Counted from the stretch's first letter, positions 26,176-39,092 are shown. The stretch: 64,000 nucleotides of DNA from Colwellia piezophila ATCC BAA-637 (GCF_000378625.1 NZ_KB905168.1:208416-272415); one strand, 5' to 3'. Notes: a model not told the origin generated them from the sequence alone. Numbers and translations are program-made.

Positions 26176-27819
26176 TTAAGCTGCTTTTTCTGCTTTTTTC
26201 TTGGCAATACCAGCAAATATAATTTTCATTTGCGCAATTGAAATCAAGTTACTGACTAACCAATAAAGTACTAAACCTGATGGGAACCAAGCCATAAAGA
26301 TTGAGAATACTACCGGCATATATTGCATAATCTTCTGTTGCATTGGATCTTGAATAGTCATTGGCTGCATTTTCTGCATTACAAACATACTCACGCCCAT
26401 TAGTACTGGTAAGACAAAGAACGGGTCCATTGCTGATAAATCTTGTATCCAGAAGAAGAATGGCGCATGACGTAGTTCAACACTTTCTAAGAATACCCAG
26501 TAAAGTGCTAAGAAAATTGGCATTTGCAGTAATAGTGGTAAACAACCACCCGCTGGATTTACTTTTTCTTTACGATACATTTCCATAGTGGCTTGTGACA
26601 TCTTTTGTCTGTCATCGCCAAAGCGCTCTTTAAGTTGCGCCATTTTTGGAGCAAGGTCACGCATTTTAGCCATTGAGGTGTATTGCGCTTTCGTTAATGG
26701 ATACATACCACCTTTAACAATCAAGGTGATGATAATAATAGCCACACCCCAGTTAGTAACAAAGCTTTGTATCGTTAGTAGTAACCAGAATAATGGTTGA
26801 CTGATCATCCATAAGAAACCGTAGTCTATGGTTAAGTCTAAGTTAGGCGCTATTTTTTCTAATACTTTTTGATCTTTAGGACCGACATAAAATATTGCAG
26901 AAGTTGAACCTTGCTGACCGGCATCAATAATAACGGCTGGAGACCTAAATCCAATTGAGGCTTCATGGTTTTTACTATACCTAGTATATAAATCATTAGT
27001 TTGGTCTGCAACTGGTACCCAAGCTGAAACAAAATAATGTTCAAGCATGGCAATCCAACCACCCACCGTTGGTTTTTCTAAGTTAGCGTCTTGAATGTCA
27101 TCAAAGTCATATTTTTCGTAACGATCTTCAGTTGTTGAATAAGCAGCACCACGATAGGTTGGTAACATACCGCCGCCAGTATCGACCACGGTTGACTGTT
27201 TAAGTTGACCATACATTTGTACCGATACGCTATTTGCTGTGTTGTTATCTATTATGTATTCAACGTCAACGCTGTAGCTGTTTTTCTTAAAAGTAAAACG
27301 CTTGGTAACAGTCATACCAGTAACATCGTTAAAAACTAAATCAATGATTAAGCTATCATTGGTTAATTCATAATTGCTTTGTGCACTGGTATATATAGGA
27401 CGGCCTTTTCCTTTACTTAAATACAGACGGTCAATGCCGTTAGCCCCTGTTAAACCACTTTCAGCAATATATTTTTGATTACCGTTTTGCATGATGGTAA
27501 ATGGAATACCATTGCCTTGCTCAGTATCGTAATTAAGTAATTTAACTTCTACAATGTCACCACCTTGACTATTAATTTTTAAAGCGAATGTATCTGTAGT
27601 CACGCTTATTAATTTAGCAGAAGTATCATTTGATTTTACAGAACTTATTTGTGCAGCTGATGATTCAGGCACGAAGTCTGTATTGGCAGGTTCACCAGAC
27701 TGATTTTGGCTAATACTTGTTTGCTGAATAATAGGAGCATTTTGCTCTTGCCATTGACTAAACAGTAAGTAAGTAACTACCATAAGCGCAATAAAAAGTA
27801 GACTGCGTTGGGATTCCAT
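26176..27819 (-). CDS. yidC: Membrane protein insertase YidC
   Basis: 547 residues, gammaproteobacterial size. An N-terminal anchor (about 5-21) is followed by a large periplasmic domain. The Oxa1-like core begins near PLFWLLLTIQSFVTNWGVAII, has PLTKAQYTSMAKMRDL, then NPAGGCLPLLLQMPIFLALY, and ends in a lysine-rich tail. It inserts membrane proteins alone or with SecYEG. A 127-bp gap separates it from yidD, a little larger than usual. Confidence 0.98.
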   Translation of the reverse strand: MESQRSLLFIALMVVTYLLFSQWQEQNAPIIQQTSISQNQSGEPANTDFVPESSAAQISSVKSNDTSAKLISVTTDTFALKINSQGGDIVEVKLLNYDTEQGNGIPFTIMQNGNQKYIAESGLTGANGIDRLYLSKGKGRPIYTSAQSNYELTNDSLIIDLVFNDVTGMTVTKRFTFKKNSYSVDVEYIIDNNTANSVSVQMYGQLKQSTVVDTGGGMLPTYRGAAYSTTEDRYEKYDFDDIQDANLEKPTVGGWIAMLEHYFVSAWVPVADQTNDLYTRYSKNHEASIGFRSPAVIIDAGQQGSTSAIFYVGPKDQKVLEKIAPNLDLTIDYGFLWMISQPLFWLLLTIQSFVTNWGVAIIIITLIVKGGMYPLTKAQYTSMAKMRDLAPKMAQLKERFGDDRQKMSQATMEMYRKEKVNPAGGCLPLLLQMPIFLALYWVFLESVELRHAPFFFWIQDLSAMDPFFVLPVLMGVSMFVMQKMQPMTIQDPMQQKIMQYMPVVFSIFMAWFPSGLVLYWLVSNLISIAQMKIIFAGIAKKKAEKAA

Positions 27820-27946
27820 AAAATTTACTTCTCTTCTTTTGTGTTGGCAGAAAAATTAATTTCTGCATAAATTAAATACGATAAGTGCGTGGCATTTTAA
27901 TATACGTTAGCTTGATAACCAATACTCTTTTAGTCTAGGTTGGTTA

Positions 27947-28192
27947 TTATTCTTTTTTTATTGGTGGTACCGGATCTTCACCGCCTTCATTGAGCGGATG
28001 ACATCTTAATATACGTTTGCTTGCTAACCAACTACCTTTTATCACACCAAAGCGATTAATTGCTTCCGTAGCATAGGCTGAGCAGCTTGGATGAAATCGA
28101 CAATTCGAACCTAGTAACGGGCTAATAAAGCGTTGATAGCCTTTTATACCGGTTATTACTAGTTTTTGTGGCGCTGAATTATTTTTCGCCAT
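27947..28192 (-). CDS. yidD: Membrane protein insertion efficiency factor YidD
   Basis: 81 residues. The family motif [28 protein letters not shown] with its cysteines and the later [18 protein letters not shown] is complete. It helps YidC-dependent insertion by an unknown mechanism. Its start overlaps rnpA by 34 bp, a common arrangement. Confidence 0.95.
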   Translation of the reverse strand: MAKNNSAPQKLVITGIKGYQRFISPLLGSNCRFHPSCSAYATEAINRFGVIKGSWLASKRILRCHPLNEGGEDPVPPIKKE

Positions 28193-28545
28193 ATCTTCTC
28201 TAATTCTTGATTTATCGTATTATTATCTAGTTGATCAATGCCAGACTTTACCATAACTACTATATCGATAGCAGGTAAATTATGTTGATTTAAGCGGAAG
28301 CTTTCTCTGACCTGCCTTTTTATGCGATTACGTTGCACAGCAAGTTTGACCCGTTTTTTAGCAATAGCTAATCCTAAACGGTTTTTGGCAACTGAATTAT
28401 GTTTATCAGAGACGAGAGTATGAGGTTTTTGAGTTACTAATAAAGTAAAGTGACGAGAGCCAAATCGGATCGGTTTAGAAAAAACCGCTTGAAAATGACC
28501 GGGAGTCAACAAGCGTGACTCCCGATTAAATTTGTAAGTAGTCAT
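28159..28545 (-). CDS. rnpA: Ribonuclease P protein component
   Basis: 128 residues. The conserved RNR motif is in [15 protein letters not shown], preceded by [14 protein letters not shown]. The basic N-terminus [15 protein letters not shown] is normal. It assists the RNase P RNA in cutting 5' leaders from tRNA precursors. It lies 43 bp after rpmH. Confidence 0.96.
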   Translation of the reverse strand: MTTYKFNRESRLLTPGHFQAVFSKPIRFGSRHFTLLVTQKPHTLVSDKHNSVAKNRLGLAIAKKRVKLAVQRNRIKRQVRESFRLNQHNLPAIDIVVMVKSGIDQLDNNTINQELEKIWRKIIQRHKN

Positions 28546-28588
28546 AGTTTGACTACCTTATATCAAAAATTGTAAACAAGGTTTGATA

Positions 28589-28723
28589 TTATGCGCTAAG
28601 GCTTGCACGGCCTTTGGCACGGCGACGCGCTATAACAGCACGGCCGTTTTTAGTTGCCATGCGAGCACGGAATCCGTGGTTACGCTTACGCTTTAGTATG
28701 CTAGGTTGAAATGTTCTTTTCAT
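28589..28723 (-). CDS. rpmH: 50S ribosomal protein L34
   Basis: 44 residues, [20 protein letters not shown] then [19 protein letters not shown], matching L34 end to end. The ATG at 28723 is chosen over a longer frame from 28774 because L34 always starts MKRTFQPS. It is first in the rpmH-rnpA-yidD-yidC order and is divergent from dnaA. Confidence 0.98.
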   Translation of the reverse strand: MKRTFQPSILKRKRNHGFRARMATKNGRAVIARRRAKGRASLSA

Positions 28724-28797
28724 TACGCTAATCCGTCGGTTGTTGTTGCCCTGGCAAAACAGCCCTTTGAGCACACAGGTCTAAAAAATGAGGCCGA

Positions 28798-28826
28798 ATA
28801 TTAAAACTTATTAGAGCAATTGTCAA
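28798..28826 (-). promoter_or_regulatory. rpmH promoter
   Basis: On the minus strand: TTGACA (28821-28826), a 17-bp spacer and TAATAT (28798-28803), about 75 bp before the rpmH ATG. This is a near-consensus sigma-70 promoter. The remainder of 28724-29167 is the A+T-rich rpmH-dnaA divergent region with no gene. Confidence 0.75.
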
Positions 28827-29101
28827 TCACTTCTGTTAGCTATTTATGCAATGATCATTACTTTTATCTTCAAGGATCGTTGTGATCTTTGTTGGGATTA
28901 TTAACGATATTCACAGTTTTATCACAAAGCTGTTTTCGTCTCTTAATAACTAATTATAATAAATGATAATTTAAAGGTAAAATAGCTGATAAATAGTAGA
29001 GTTTTTTTAGTTAAATTTTTAAGTGTTTATAACTATTTTACAGCAACTTAGCTTGGTATAGATAAAAAAATATTAGAATAGTTAAAAGTCAATATTGCAC
29101 T

Positions 29102-29110
29102 TGTGGATAA
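29102..29110 (-). promoter_or_regulatory. DnaA box upstream of dnaA
   Basis: TGTGGATAA, a perfect box 57 bp before the dnaA start, as expected for autorepression of dnaA by its product. Confidence 0.75.
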
Positions 29111-29167
29111 CTCAATAGATAATAGCCCCCAGAAAAAATATTAACCTAGTTACTACTGGAGTTTTGG

Positions 29168-30553
29168 TTGGAACATTCACCTTGGCAACGTTGCCTCTCT
29201 GTTCTACAAGAAGAATTGCCTGCTCAGCAATTTAGTATGTGGATCCGACCCTTACAATGCGTTATTAATGATAATGTTATGACGTTATATGCTCCTAACC
29301 GTTTTGTTCTTGATTGGGTTAGAGATAAATATGTTAATCGCATTAACGAATTATTGACCATTAACGAAGCAAATCATTCATTACTTTTGCGTTTTGACGT
29401 TGGCAGTAAACCGGTTATTAATAATACCGCTAGTAATAACTCAGTACCGAGACACACTAGTAGTCACGCCAATATTTTTGCTAAATCAATTCCAGCACCA
29501 AAAATTGCAGAGCCTGAAAGTAATATTCCAAAAAAAGCCAATATCAGACTCAATTATACCTTTGATAATTTTGTTGAGGGTAAGTCTAACCAACTTGCTC
29601 GAGCTGCTGCCTCGCAAGTAGCGGATAATCCAGGTACTGCTTACAATCCTTTATTTATTTATGGTGGCACCGGCTTAGGAAAAACGCATTTATTGCATGC
29701 CGTTGGTAATGGTATATTACGTAAAAACCCCAATGCTAAAATTGCTTATATGCATTCTGAGCGCTTTGTCCAAGATATGGTTAGAGCACTGCAAAATAAT
29801 GCCATGGAAAAGTTTAAGCAATACTACCGCAGTGTTGATGCCCTGCTTATTGATGATATTCAATTTTTCGCGGGTAAAGAACGTACCCAGGAAGAGTTTT
29901 TTCACACCTTTAACGCTCTTCTTGAAGGTAATCAGCAAGTTATTTTAACCAGTGATCGCTATCCTAAAGAAATTAATGGTGTTGATGACAGACTTAAATC
30001 ACGTTTTGGTTGGGGTTTAACGTTAGCAATAGAACCGCCAGAACTAGAAACTCGTGTTGCTATATTAAAGCGCAAAGCTCAAGAAAGTCAGATTAACTTA
30101 GCCGATGAAGTTGCTTTTTTTATTGCTAAAAGACTTCGTTCTAATGTTCGAGAGCTAGAAGGTGCTTTAAACCGTGTTATTGCCAATGCTAATTTTACTG
30201 GCCGTGCCATTACTATCGATTTCGTCCGTGAAGCATTACGTGACTTATTAGCACTACAAGATAAATTAGTGACTATCGATAATATCCAGCGCACCGTTGC
30301 TGAATATTATAAAATTAAAATTGCGGATCTGTTATCAAAACGACGAAATCGCTCTGTTGCTCGACCTAGACAAATAGCCATGGCATTATCTAAGGAATTA
30401 ACTAATCATAGTTTACCTGAAATAGGGGATGCATTTGGTGGTCGTGATCATACAACTGTCTTACATGCTTGTCGTAAAGTTAAATCATTACGTGAAGAAA
30501 TGCATGATATTAAAGAAGATTATTCAAATTTAATCAGAACCCTTTCTTCTTAA
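29168..30553 (+). CDS. dnaA: Chromosomal replication initiator DnaA
   Basis: 461 residues, starting at TTG with a GGAG site 6 nt upstream; no in-frame ATG gives a better N-terminus. Domain I starts [20 protein letters not shown]. The AAA+ domain has Walker [10 protein letters not shown] and Walker [11 protein letters not shown]. The box-binding domain IV carries the signature [15 protein letters not shown]. It binds DnaA boxes in oriC (6 kb to the left) and loads DnaB. It is first of dnaA-dnaN-recF-gyrB. Confidence 0.98.
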   Translation: MEHSPWQRCLSVLQEELPAQQFSMWIRPLQCVINDNVMTLYAPNRFVLDWVRDKYVNRINELLTINEANHSLLLRFDVGSKPVINNTASNNSVPRHTSSHANIFAKSIPAPKIAEPESNIPKKANIRLNYTFDNFVEGKSNQLARAAASQVADNPGTAYNPLFIYGGTGLGKTHLLHAVGNGILRKNPNAKIAYMHSERFVQDMVRALQNNAMEKFKQYYRSVDALLIDDIQFFAGKERTQEEFFHTFNALLEGNQQVILTSDRYPKEINGVDDRLKSRFGWGLTLAIEPPELETRVAILKRKAQESQINLADEVAFFIAKRLRSNVRELEGALNRVIANANFTGRAITIDFVREALRDLLALQDKLVTIDNIQRTVAEYYKIKIADLLSKRRNRSVARPRQIAMALSKELTNHSLPEIGDAFGGRDHTTVLHACRKVKSLREEMHDIKEDYSNLIRTLSS

Positions 30554-30599
30554 TTTTAAAAATAGAAATAAAAATAAAAGCACATAAGCAGGTATTAAA

Positions 30600-31703
30600 A
30601 TGAAGTTTTCAGTGAACAGGGAATTATTACTTAAACCATTATTGTTGGTTTCGGGTGCAGTAGAACGTAAGAGCACCTTGCCCATTCTGAGTAATATACT
30701 TTTTGATGTTAGTGGTCGCTCACTTACCTTAACAGCTACTGATTTAGAACTTGAAATGGTTGCTTATGCTGAAGTTGATAATCAAGGTGAAGACGGAAAA
30801 ATTACTATTCCAGCGCGAAAACTTTTAGATATTTGTAAAAGTTTACCTGATAATTCTTTAATTTCATTTGAAGTTAAAGATGAAACTATTAAGTTATCTT
30901 CTGGACGTAGCCGGTACTCACTTTCAACCTTACCCGCGGTCGATTTTCCAAATATCGAAGAATGGCAAGGGGACGTTGAGTTTCAATTATTAAAATCTGA
31001 ATTCTTACGCTTAATTGAGAGTACACATTTTTCAATGGCTAACCAAGATGTTAGGTATTACTTAAATGGGATGTCTATTGAATGTGAAGGCAACGAAATT
31101 CGGTCTGTTGCTACTGATGGGCATCGACTCGCGATTTGTAAAATATCAAACGAATCTTTAGCACTGCCGGCAAGGCAGGTTATTGTTCCACGTAAAGGCA
31201 TATTAGAAATTATTCGTCTGCTTGCCCCTGTTGACGAATCAGTAAAAATATTTTTAGGTTCTAATCATATTCGTATTATTGATAGTGAATTTTCTTTTAC
31301 CAGTAAATTGGTCGATGGTCGTTTTCCAGATTACCGACGTGTATTACCTAGAAACGGTGATAAGGTTTTCGAAACTAACAAGGATGCACTTCGTCAGGTT
31401 TTATCACGTGCTTCAATCTTATCGAATGAAAAATTTAAAGGCGTGCGTTTAAATTTCTCAGAGACCAATTTAAAAATCACCGCCAATAACCCTGAACAAG
31501 AACAAGCCGAAGAAGAAATTGAAATTCATTTTCCTTACGGTGAATTAGAAATAGGCTTTAACGTAAGTTACGTGCTAGATGTATTAAGTGCTATTAAAGA
31601 CGAGAATGTGAAGTTTACTTTAGCGGATGCAAACAGTAGCGTAGTTATAGAGGGTAGTAACAATGGCGAAGCGCTTTATGTTGTTATGCCTATGCGTTTG
31701 TAG
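30600..31703 (+). CDS. dnaN: DNA polymerase III sliding clamp (beta subunit)
   Basis: 367 residues, the standard length, MKFSVNRELLLKPLLLVSGA at the start and the C-terminal VVMPMRL, which lines the clamp-binding pocket. Three tandem clamp domains are evident from length and motifs (RKSTLPILSNILF; SVATDGHRLAICK). It follows dnaA by 46 bp. The clamp holds polymerases on DNA. Confidence 0.98.
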   Translation: MKFSVNRELLLKPLLLVSGAVERKSTLPILSNILFDVSGRSLTLTATDLELEMVAYAEVDNQGEDGKITIPARKLLDICKSLPDNSLISFEVKDETIKLSSGRSRYSLSTLPAVDFPNIEEWQGDVEFQLLKSEFLRLIESTHFSMANQDVRYYLNGMSIECEGNEIRSVATDGHRLAICKISNESLALPARQVIVPRKGILEIIRLLAPVDESVKIFLGSNHIRIIDSEFSFTSKLVDGRFPDYRRVLPRNGDKVFETNKDALRQVLSRASILSNEKFKGVRLNFSETNLKITANNPEQEQAEEEIEIHFPYGELEIGFNVSYVLDVLSAIKDENVKFTLADANSSVVIEGSNNGEALYVVMPMRL

Positions 31704-31726
31704 TTAACAAGTATGTTTTTTAACTG

Positions 31727-32860
31727 ATGAGTGTTGCCAGGCTTACTACGTATAATTTTAGAAACTTATCTTCGGTTACTATTGATTTACACCCTAATCT
31801 TAATTTTTTTGTTGGTGATAACGGTAGTGGCAAAAGTAGTTTACTTGAAGCTATATTTTTTTTAGGTCATGGTAAGTCATTTCGTACTAGTAAGGTAGAG
31901 TACCTTGCTAGTTATGATACTGATAACTTTGTTGTTAGTATTAAAGATGTAAATGATTTACAGCTAGGATTAAGTAAAAATTTAACTACGGGTGTCACAC
32001 TCATTAAAATTAATGGTGAGCGGCATGCGCGTTTATCTGAACTAGCCAAAAATATAGCCGTTCAGATAGTCACACCAGAAAGTTTTAAACTTTTTTTTGG
32101 CGGGCCAAAAGAACGCCGTCGTTTTATCGAATTAGGTATGTTTCACGTGAAACATGATTCGTCTAAGCAATGGCGTGAATTTAATAGAGTATTAAAACAA
32201 CGCAATGCTTGTATACGAAATAAGTTAGATAAATCGACTTTTACTTATTGGACTGAACTCTTTTGTCAGCTATCGGAACAGGTTGCTGAAATAAGATCTC
32301 AATACATCACTAGCTTAATTAAAGAACTACCTACTTGGTTAAATATATTATTACCGAGTATTGCAAAGCAAGTTACAGTGCAATATATTCAGGGTTGGCC
32401 GCAAAAGAAAACCTTGATAGATGCGTTAAGTGATGCTCATGAAAGAGAGCAAGCCTTTGGTTACAGTATTTATGGTGCTCATAAATTTGATACAAAATTT
32501 CTTATTGCTAAGCAACCATTGGAAAGTCAGCTTTCAAGAGGACAACAGAAGTTGTTTTTACTGGCATTAACATTTGCACAAGCAAAGCTAATTGCAAGAG
32601 TTAATCGAGTAAAACCAATTTTACTTATTGATGATATAGGCGCAGAATTAGACTCTAATTCTAGACAGTCTTTGTCAAAAGCAATAAGTAATTTAGATTG
32701 CCAAGTTGTAATTACGGCAATAGAGGAAAATGTATTACAACCCTTTATTAGTGACTCTTTAGTTACTAATAAAGAAAGTAGTGAGAAATTAAAATATCAT
32801 ATGTTTCACGTGAAACATGGTGGTATCTTACCTGTGAATAATTCAGTAATGATTGAGTAG
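31727..32860 (+). CDS. recF: Recombination mediator RecF
   Basis: 377 residues. Walker A GDNGSGKSS (about 30-38), ABC-type signature LSRGQQK and Walker B ILLIDDIGAELD are intact. It helps load RecA at gaps. Two identical hexapeptides MFHVKH (near residues 138-143 and again near the C-terminus) are encoded by perfect parS palindromes. The tail after the last conserved motif is longer than in the Escherichia coli protein (357 residues) and ends with the second parS. Confidence 0.96.
   Translation: MSVARLTTYNFRNLSSVTIDLHPNLNFFVGDNGSGKSSLLEAIFFLGHGKSFRTSKVEYLASYDTDNFVVSIKDVNDLQLGLSKNLTTGVTLIKINGERHARLSELAKNIAVQIVTPESFKLFFGGPKERRRFIELGMFHVKHDSSKQWREFNRVLKQRNACIRNKLDKSTFTYWTELFCQLSEQVAEIRSQYITSLIKELPTWLNILLPSIAKQVTVQYIQGWPQKKTLIDALSDAHEREQAFGYSIYGAHKFDTKFLIAKQPLESQLSRGQQKLFLLALTFAQAKLIARVNRVKPILLIDDIGAELDSNSRQSLSKAISNLDCQVVITAIEENVLQPFISDSLVTNKESSEKLKYHMFHVKHGGILPVNNSVMIE
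32138..32155. promoter_or_regulatory. parS: parS site 1 (inside recF)
   Basis: An 18-bp perfect palindrome, ATGTTTCACG TGAAACAT, contains the consensus 16-mer (32139-32154). ParB is encoded 13 kb to the left. Confidence 0.95.
32801..32818. promoter_or_regulatory. parS: parS site 2 (inside recF)
   Basis: The same 18-bp palindrome as site 1, in the same reading frame of recF, 663 bp further on. No third copy was noticed elsewhere in the window. Confidence 0.95.
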
Positions 32861-35314
<2,454 letters not shown>

Positions 35315-35336
35315 ATATTATTAAAGCTTAAATAAG

Positions 35337-35365
35337 ATGCCCGGTCTTCATGTCCGGGCATTTTT
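35337..35365 (+). terminator. gyrB terminator
   Basis: An 8-bp stem ATGCCCGG/CCGGGCAT with a 9-nt loop and five T, 23 bp after the gyrB stop. Confidence 0.85.
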
Positions 35366-35531
35366 GTAGGTTAAATACTCTAAAAAAGTTATAATCGTCA
35401 GATGTAAAAAACGCCAAATAATTCCCAGTAACTATTATTTGCTCAATTATACCAAAGGGATTCATTCTCGCTAAGTGACCAATAAATTAATCCCTTTAGT
35501 ATTAACTAAGACAAAAGTGAATTAGAACACC

Positions 35532-36488
35532 ATGACAACTTTCAATAGTAAAACTTTTCAAGGCTTAATTTTGCAATTGCAAGATTACTGGTCACGTCAA
35601 GGTTGTGTATTAGTCCAGCCTCTTGATATAGAAGTTGGGGCAGGTACCTTCCATCCAATGACTTTTTTACGCTCGATTGGCCCTGAGCCAATCAGCAGCG
35701 CCTATGTACAACCTTGCCGTCGTCCAACGGATGGTCGTTATGGTGAAAACCCAAATCGATTACAGCATTACTATCAGTTTCAAGTGATGTTAAAACCATC
35801 ACCTAAGAATATTCAGGAGCTTTACCTCAACTCGTTAAAAGAGTTGGGAGTAGACCCTTTAATACATGATATTCGCTTTGTTGAAGATAACTGGGAATCG
35901 CCTACATTAGGTGCTTGGGGCTTAGGTTGGGAAATTTGGCTTAACGGCATGGAGATCTCTCAATTTACTTACTTCCAACAAGTCGGTGGCTTAGAGTGTA
36001 CACCCGTTACCGGTGAAATTACTTACGGACTAGAACGTTTAGCTATGTACATTCAAAATGTTGATAGCATATATGATCTTGTCTGGACAGATGGTCCACT
36101 AGGGACTATTTATTACCGCGATATATTCCATCAAAATGAAGTAGAGCAATCAACTTATAACTTTGAGCATGCGGACGTTGATGCTTTGTTCAAGCAGTTT
36201 GATCAGTGTGAGAAAGACAGCCAAAAACTGATTGAAGCCAATTTACCATTACCAGCTTATGAGCAGGTAATGAAAGCCTCACATGCCTTTAACTTACTTG
36301 ATGCTCGTCATGCAATATCTGTGACCGAACGTCAGCGTTATATCCTGCGGGTACGTACGTTATCGAAAGCAGTTGCACAAGCTTACTATCAAAAGCGTGA
36401 AGAGCTTGGCTTCCCATTATGTAAAAATAATGAACGTAAAAATAGTGAAGCCAGTGCTAACAAAGCAACAACGAAAGGAGAAAAATAA
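35532..36488 (+). CDS. glyQ: Glycyl-tRNA synthetase alpha subunit
   Basis: 318 residues. [20 protein letters not shown], then [20 protein letters not shown] and the class II motif region [19 protein letters not shown] are diagnostic. It is slightly longer than the Escherichia coli protein because of a lysine/asparagine-rich tail. The alpha subunit carries the catalytic core of the tetrameric enzyme. The stop codon overlaps the glyS start (TAATG), so the two are coupled. Confidence 0.98.
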   Translation: MTTFNSKTFQGLILQLQDYWSRQGCVLVQPLDIEVGAGTFHPMTFLRSIGPEPISSAYVQPCRRPTDGRYGENPNRLQHYYQFQVMLKPSPKNIQELYLNSLKELGVDPLIHDIRFVEDNWESPTLGAWGLGWEIWLNGMEISQFTYFQQVGGLECTPVTGEITYGLERLAMYIQNVDSIYDLVWTDGPLGTIYYRDIFHQNEVEQSTYNFEHADVDALFKQFDQCEKDSQKLIEANLPLPAYEQVMKASHAFNLLDARHAISVTERQRYILRVRTLSKAVAQAYYQKREELGFPLCKNNERKNSEASANKATTKGEK

Positions 36489-38554
36489 TGACTACTGAAA
36501 CACTCCTTATTGAGCTTGGCACAGAAGAGTTACCACCAAAATCATTAAAAACATTAGCGATAGCTTTTCATGACAACATTAAAAAACAACTTGATAGCCA
36601 TGATTTAACCTATAGCGATATTAAATGGTTTGCTACTCCGCGCCGTTTAGCTGTACAAGTTTTTGATTTAGTTGATAAACAACAAGATAAAACCATAGAG
36701 AAGCGTGGCCCTGCAGTTAATGTTGCTTTTGATGAAGCGGGTAATGCTAGCAGAGCAGCACAAGGTTGGGCCAAATCTAACGGTATAGAGGTTGAGCAAG
36801 CGGAGCGCCTGGTAACAGACAAAGGCGAGTGGTTACTTCACCGAGCGACGGTTTCGGGTAAGAAGGTTACTGAATTAGTGCCAGCCATGGTAACTACGGC
36901 ATTGAATAAGTTACCCATTGCTAAGCCAATGCGTTGGGGTTCAGAGCGCATTCAGTTTATTCGTCCTGTTCACACACTAACTATGCTGTTTGGTAGTGAA
37001 ATCATTGCAGGAGAAGCCCTTGGTGTCACTTCTAGCAACCAAGTGCAAGGTCATCGCTTTCACCATGAAGGCTTAGTGACCATTAATCACGCTAATGATT
37101 ATCAAGCCGAATTAGCCAAAGCTTACGTAGAAGTCGATTTTAACGAAAGACAAAGAAAAATTGTTGCCCAAATCAAAAAAATTGCCAATGACATAAATGC
37201 TGTAGCGCTAATTGATGATGAATTACTGAACGAAGTCACCGCATTAGTTGAATGGCCTGTTACCTTGGTGGGAACATTTGATAAAAACTTCCTAAATGTT
37301 CCGGCTGAGCCGTTAATATACTCGATGAAAGATCATCAGAAGTATTTCCCGGTAACGGATAAAAAAGGTCAATTGGTTAATAAATTTATTTTTGTTGCCA
37401 ATATTGAATCTAAAGAGCCTGATACTGTGGTTTTTGGTAATGAAAAAGTGATTCGTCCACGTTTAGCGGATGCTGAGTTTTTCTTTAAAACAGACAAAAA
37501 ACAGAGCTTGGAATCAAGACTAACCAGTCTTGAATCAGTACTGTTTCAAAAGCAGCTCGGTACTATGAAAGATAAGTCTGAGCGAATCGCTGAATTGTCT
37601 CAGTTCATCGCAGAGCAATTGAATGAAAATTCTAAAGATGCTTACCGTGCTGGTTTGCTAAGTAAAACCGACTTGATGACAGAAATGGTACTAGAGTTCC
37701 CACAAGTGCAAGGCACTATGGGTAAGTACTATGCATTGCATGATGGTGAAAATGAAAATATTGCCCAAGCACTGGAAGATCAATATCGTCCACGTTTTGC
37801 TGGTGATACCTTACCTGAGGCTAATATTGGCTGTGCGGTAGCCATCAGTGACAAGATTGATACCTTAGTAGGAATCTTTGGTATTAATCAAGCCCCTAAG
37901 GGCGATAAAGACCCCTTTGCGCTACGAAGAGCCGCCATTGGTAGTATTCGTATCATAATAGAAAAACATCTCGATTTAGACCTTGCAGTTCTAATTAACA
38001 AAAGTATCGAGTTATTTGGCGATAAATTGGTTAATGAAAATACTGCCAGCGATGTACTCGACTTTATTATGGGTCGCTTCCGTGCTTTCTATCAAGAGCA
38101 GGGTATTAGTGTTGATGTTATCCAAGCGGTATTGGCTAAAAAGCCAAGTTCGCCACTTGATTTTGAAAAGCGCATTAAAGCGGTAACCTTCTTTGGTGAA
38201 TTGCCTGAAGCGGCAACACTTGCAGCAGCAAATAAACGTGTTGGTAATATCTTGGCTAAATTTGATGGTGAGCTTTATCAAACATTCAAGCAAGATTTAG
38301 CGTCAGAACAAGCAGAACGTGATTTAGCCGATATTTACCTAGCGATAAAATTGAAGGTTACTCCGTTAATGGCTGAAAAAAATTATCAAGCAGCACTGAG
38401 TGAATTAGCACAACTTAAAGCACCAATAGATACTTTCTTTGATAATGTTATGGTGATGAGTGATGATGAAGCAGTGAAAATAAATCGCTTAACTTTACTC
38501 AATGAAATTAGAAATAGTTTCTTTGCTATCGCTGATATATCAGTTTTACAGTAA
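36488..38554 (+). CDS. glyS: Glycyl-tRNA synthetase beta subunit
   Basis: 688 residues, full length. The N-terminus TLLIELGTEELPPKSLKTLA, the middle MKDHQKYFPVTDKKG and the ALRRAAIGSIRII region match the family. The beta subunit recognises tRNA-Gly. A strong AAAGGAG site lies 7 nt before the ATG, within the end of glyQ. Confidence 0.98.
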   Translation: MTTETLLIELGTEELPPKSLKTLAIAFHDNIKKQLDSHDLTYSDIKWFATPRRLAVQVFDLVDKQQDKTIEKRGPAVNVAFDEAGNASRAAQGWAKSNGIEVEQAERLVTDKGEWLLHRATVSGKKVTELVPAMVTTALNKLPIAKPMRWGSERIQFIRPVHTLTMLFGSEIIAGEALGVTSSNQVQGHRFHHEGLVTINHANDYQAELAKAYVEVDFNERQRKIVAQIKKIANDINAVALIDDELLNEVTALVEWPVTLVGTFDKNFLNVPAEPLIYSMKDHQKYFPVTDKKGQLVNKFIFVANIESKEPDTVVFGNEKVIRPRLADAEFFFKTDKKQSLESRLTSLESVLFQKQLGTMKDKSERIAELSQFIAEQLNENSKDAYRAGLLSKTDLMTEMVLEFPQVQGTMGKYYALHDGENENIAQALEDQYRPRFAGDTLPEANIGCAVAISDKIDTLVGIFGINQAPKGDKDPFALRRAAIGSIRIIIEKHLDLDLAVLINKSIELFGDKLVNENTASDVLDFIMGRFRAFYQEQGISVDVIQAVLAKKPSSPLDFEKRIKAVTFFGELPEAATLAAANKRVGNILAKFDGELYQTFKQDLASEQAERDLADIYLAIKLKVTPLMAEKNYQAALSELAQLKAPIDTFFDNVMVMSDDEAVKINRLTLLNEIRNSFFAIADISVLQ

Positions 38555-38577
38555 ATCCAAAGAAAACTTAAAATAAC

Positions 38578-38604
38578 AAGGTCATGGCAACATGGCCTTT
38601 TTTT
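38578..38604 (+). terminator. glyS terminator
   Basis: A 9-bp stem AAGGTCATG/CATGGCCTT (one G-T pair) with a GCAA tetraloop and a T run. Confidence 0.8.
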
Positions 38605-38613
38605 ATGCCTGTA

Positions 38614-38653
38614 ATTTTATTTTATTTTATTTTATTTTATTTTATTTTATTTT
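38614..38653 (+). repeat. Pentanucleotide microsatellite (ATTTT)8
   Basis: Eight uninterrupted ATTTT units (40 bp) lie 10 bp after the glyS terminator and 92 bp before the DksA-like gene. Confidence 0.95.
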
Positions 38654-38745
38654 GATTGGTATGGTAATTTGAGCTAGATCAATAACAAGAATACAAACAG
38701 GCGTAAGGTGAATGTAAGGATTAATACCTACCAATAGGAGCGGTT

Positions 38746-39060
38746 ATGAAAAAAAAAGAAATAACGATATTGTTGGAAAATAAATTAACCCAGCTAACAA
38801 AGCGTATTGCCGCGATAGAAGCAGATTTTCATAAAGGCAGAACTCAGAATTTTGCAGAACAAGCAACTGAAACCGAAAATGATGGTGTACTTAATGAAAT
38901 TCATCATGAAGCAAAAAAAGAATTAACTTCAGTAAAATCAGCATTACAACGATTAGCAGAAGGGTTATATGGACATTGTGCAGACTGTGATAATGCCATT
39001 AACCCAGATAGATTATCTGCATTACCTTATACCACCAAGTGTATTGATTGTGCGCTATAA
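38746..39060 (+). CDS. DksA/TraR-type zinc-finger protein
   Basis: 104 residues. An N-terminal coiled coil (ITILLENKLTQLTKRIAAIE) is followed by a C-terminal zinc finger CADCDNAI...CIDC (C-x2-C-x16-17-C-x2-C). This is shorter than DksA (about 150) and resembles the small DksA-like/TraR group that may act on RNA polymerase. The ribosome site TAGGAG lies 6 nt before ATG. A variable-length repeat precedes it. Confidence 0.85.
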   Translation: MKKKEITILLENKLTQLTKRIAAIEADFHKGRTQNFAEQATETENDGVLNEIHHEAKKELTSVKSALQRLAEGLYGHCADCDNAINPDRLSALPYTTKCIDCAL

Positions 39061-39092
39061 AACGGATATAACAATAACCATTGGAGAACAGA

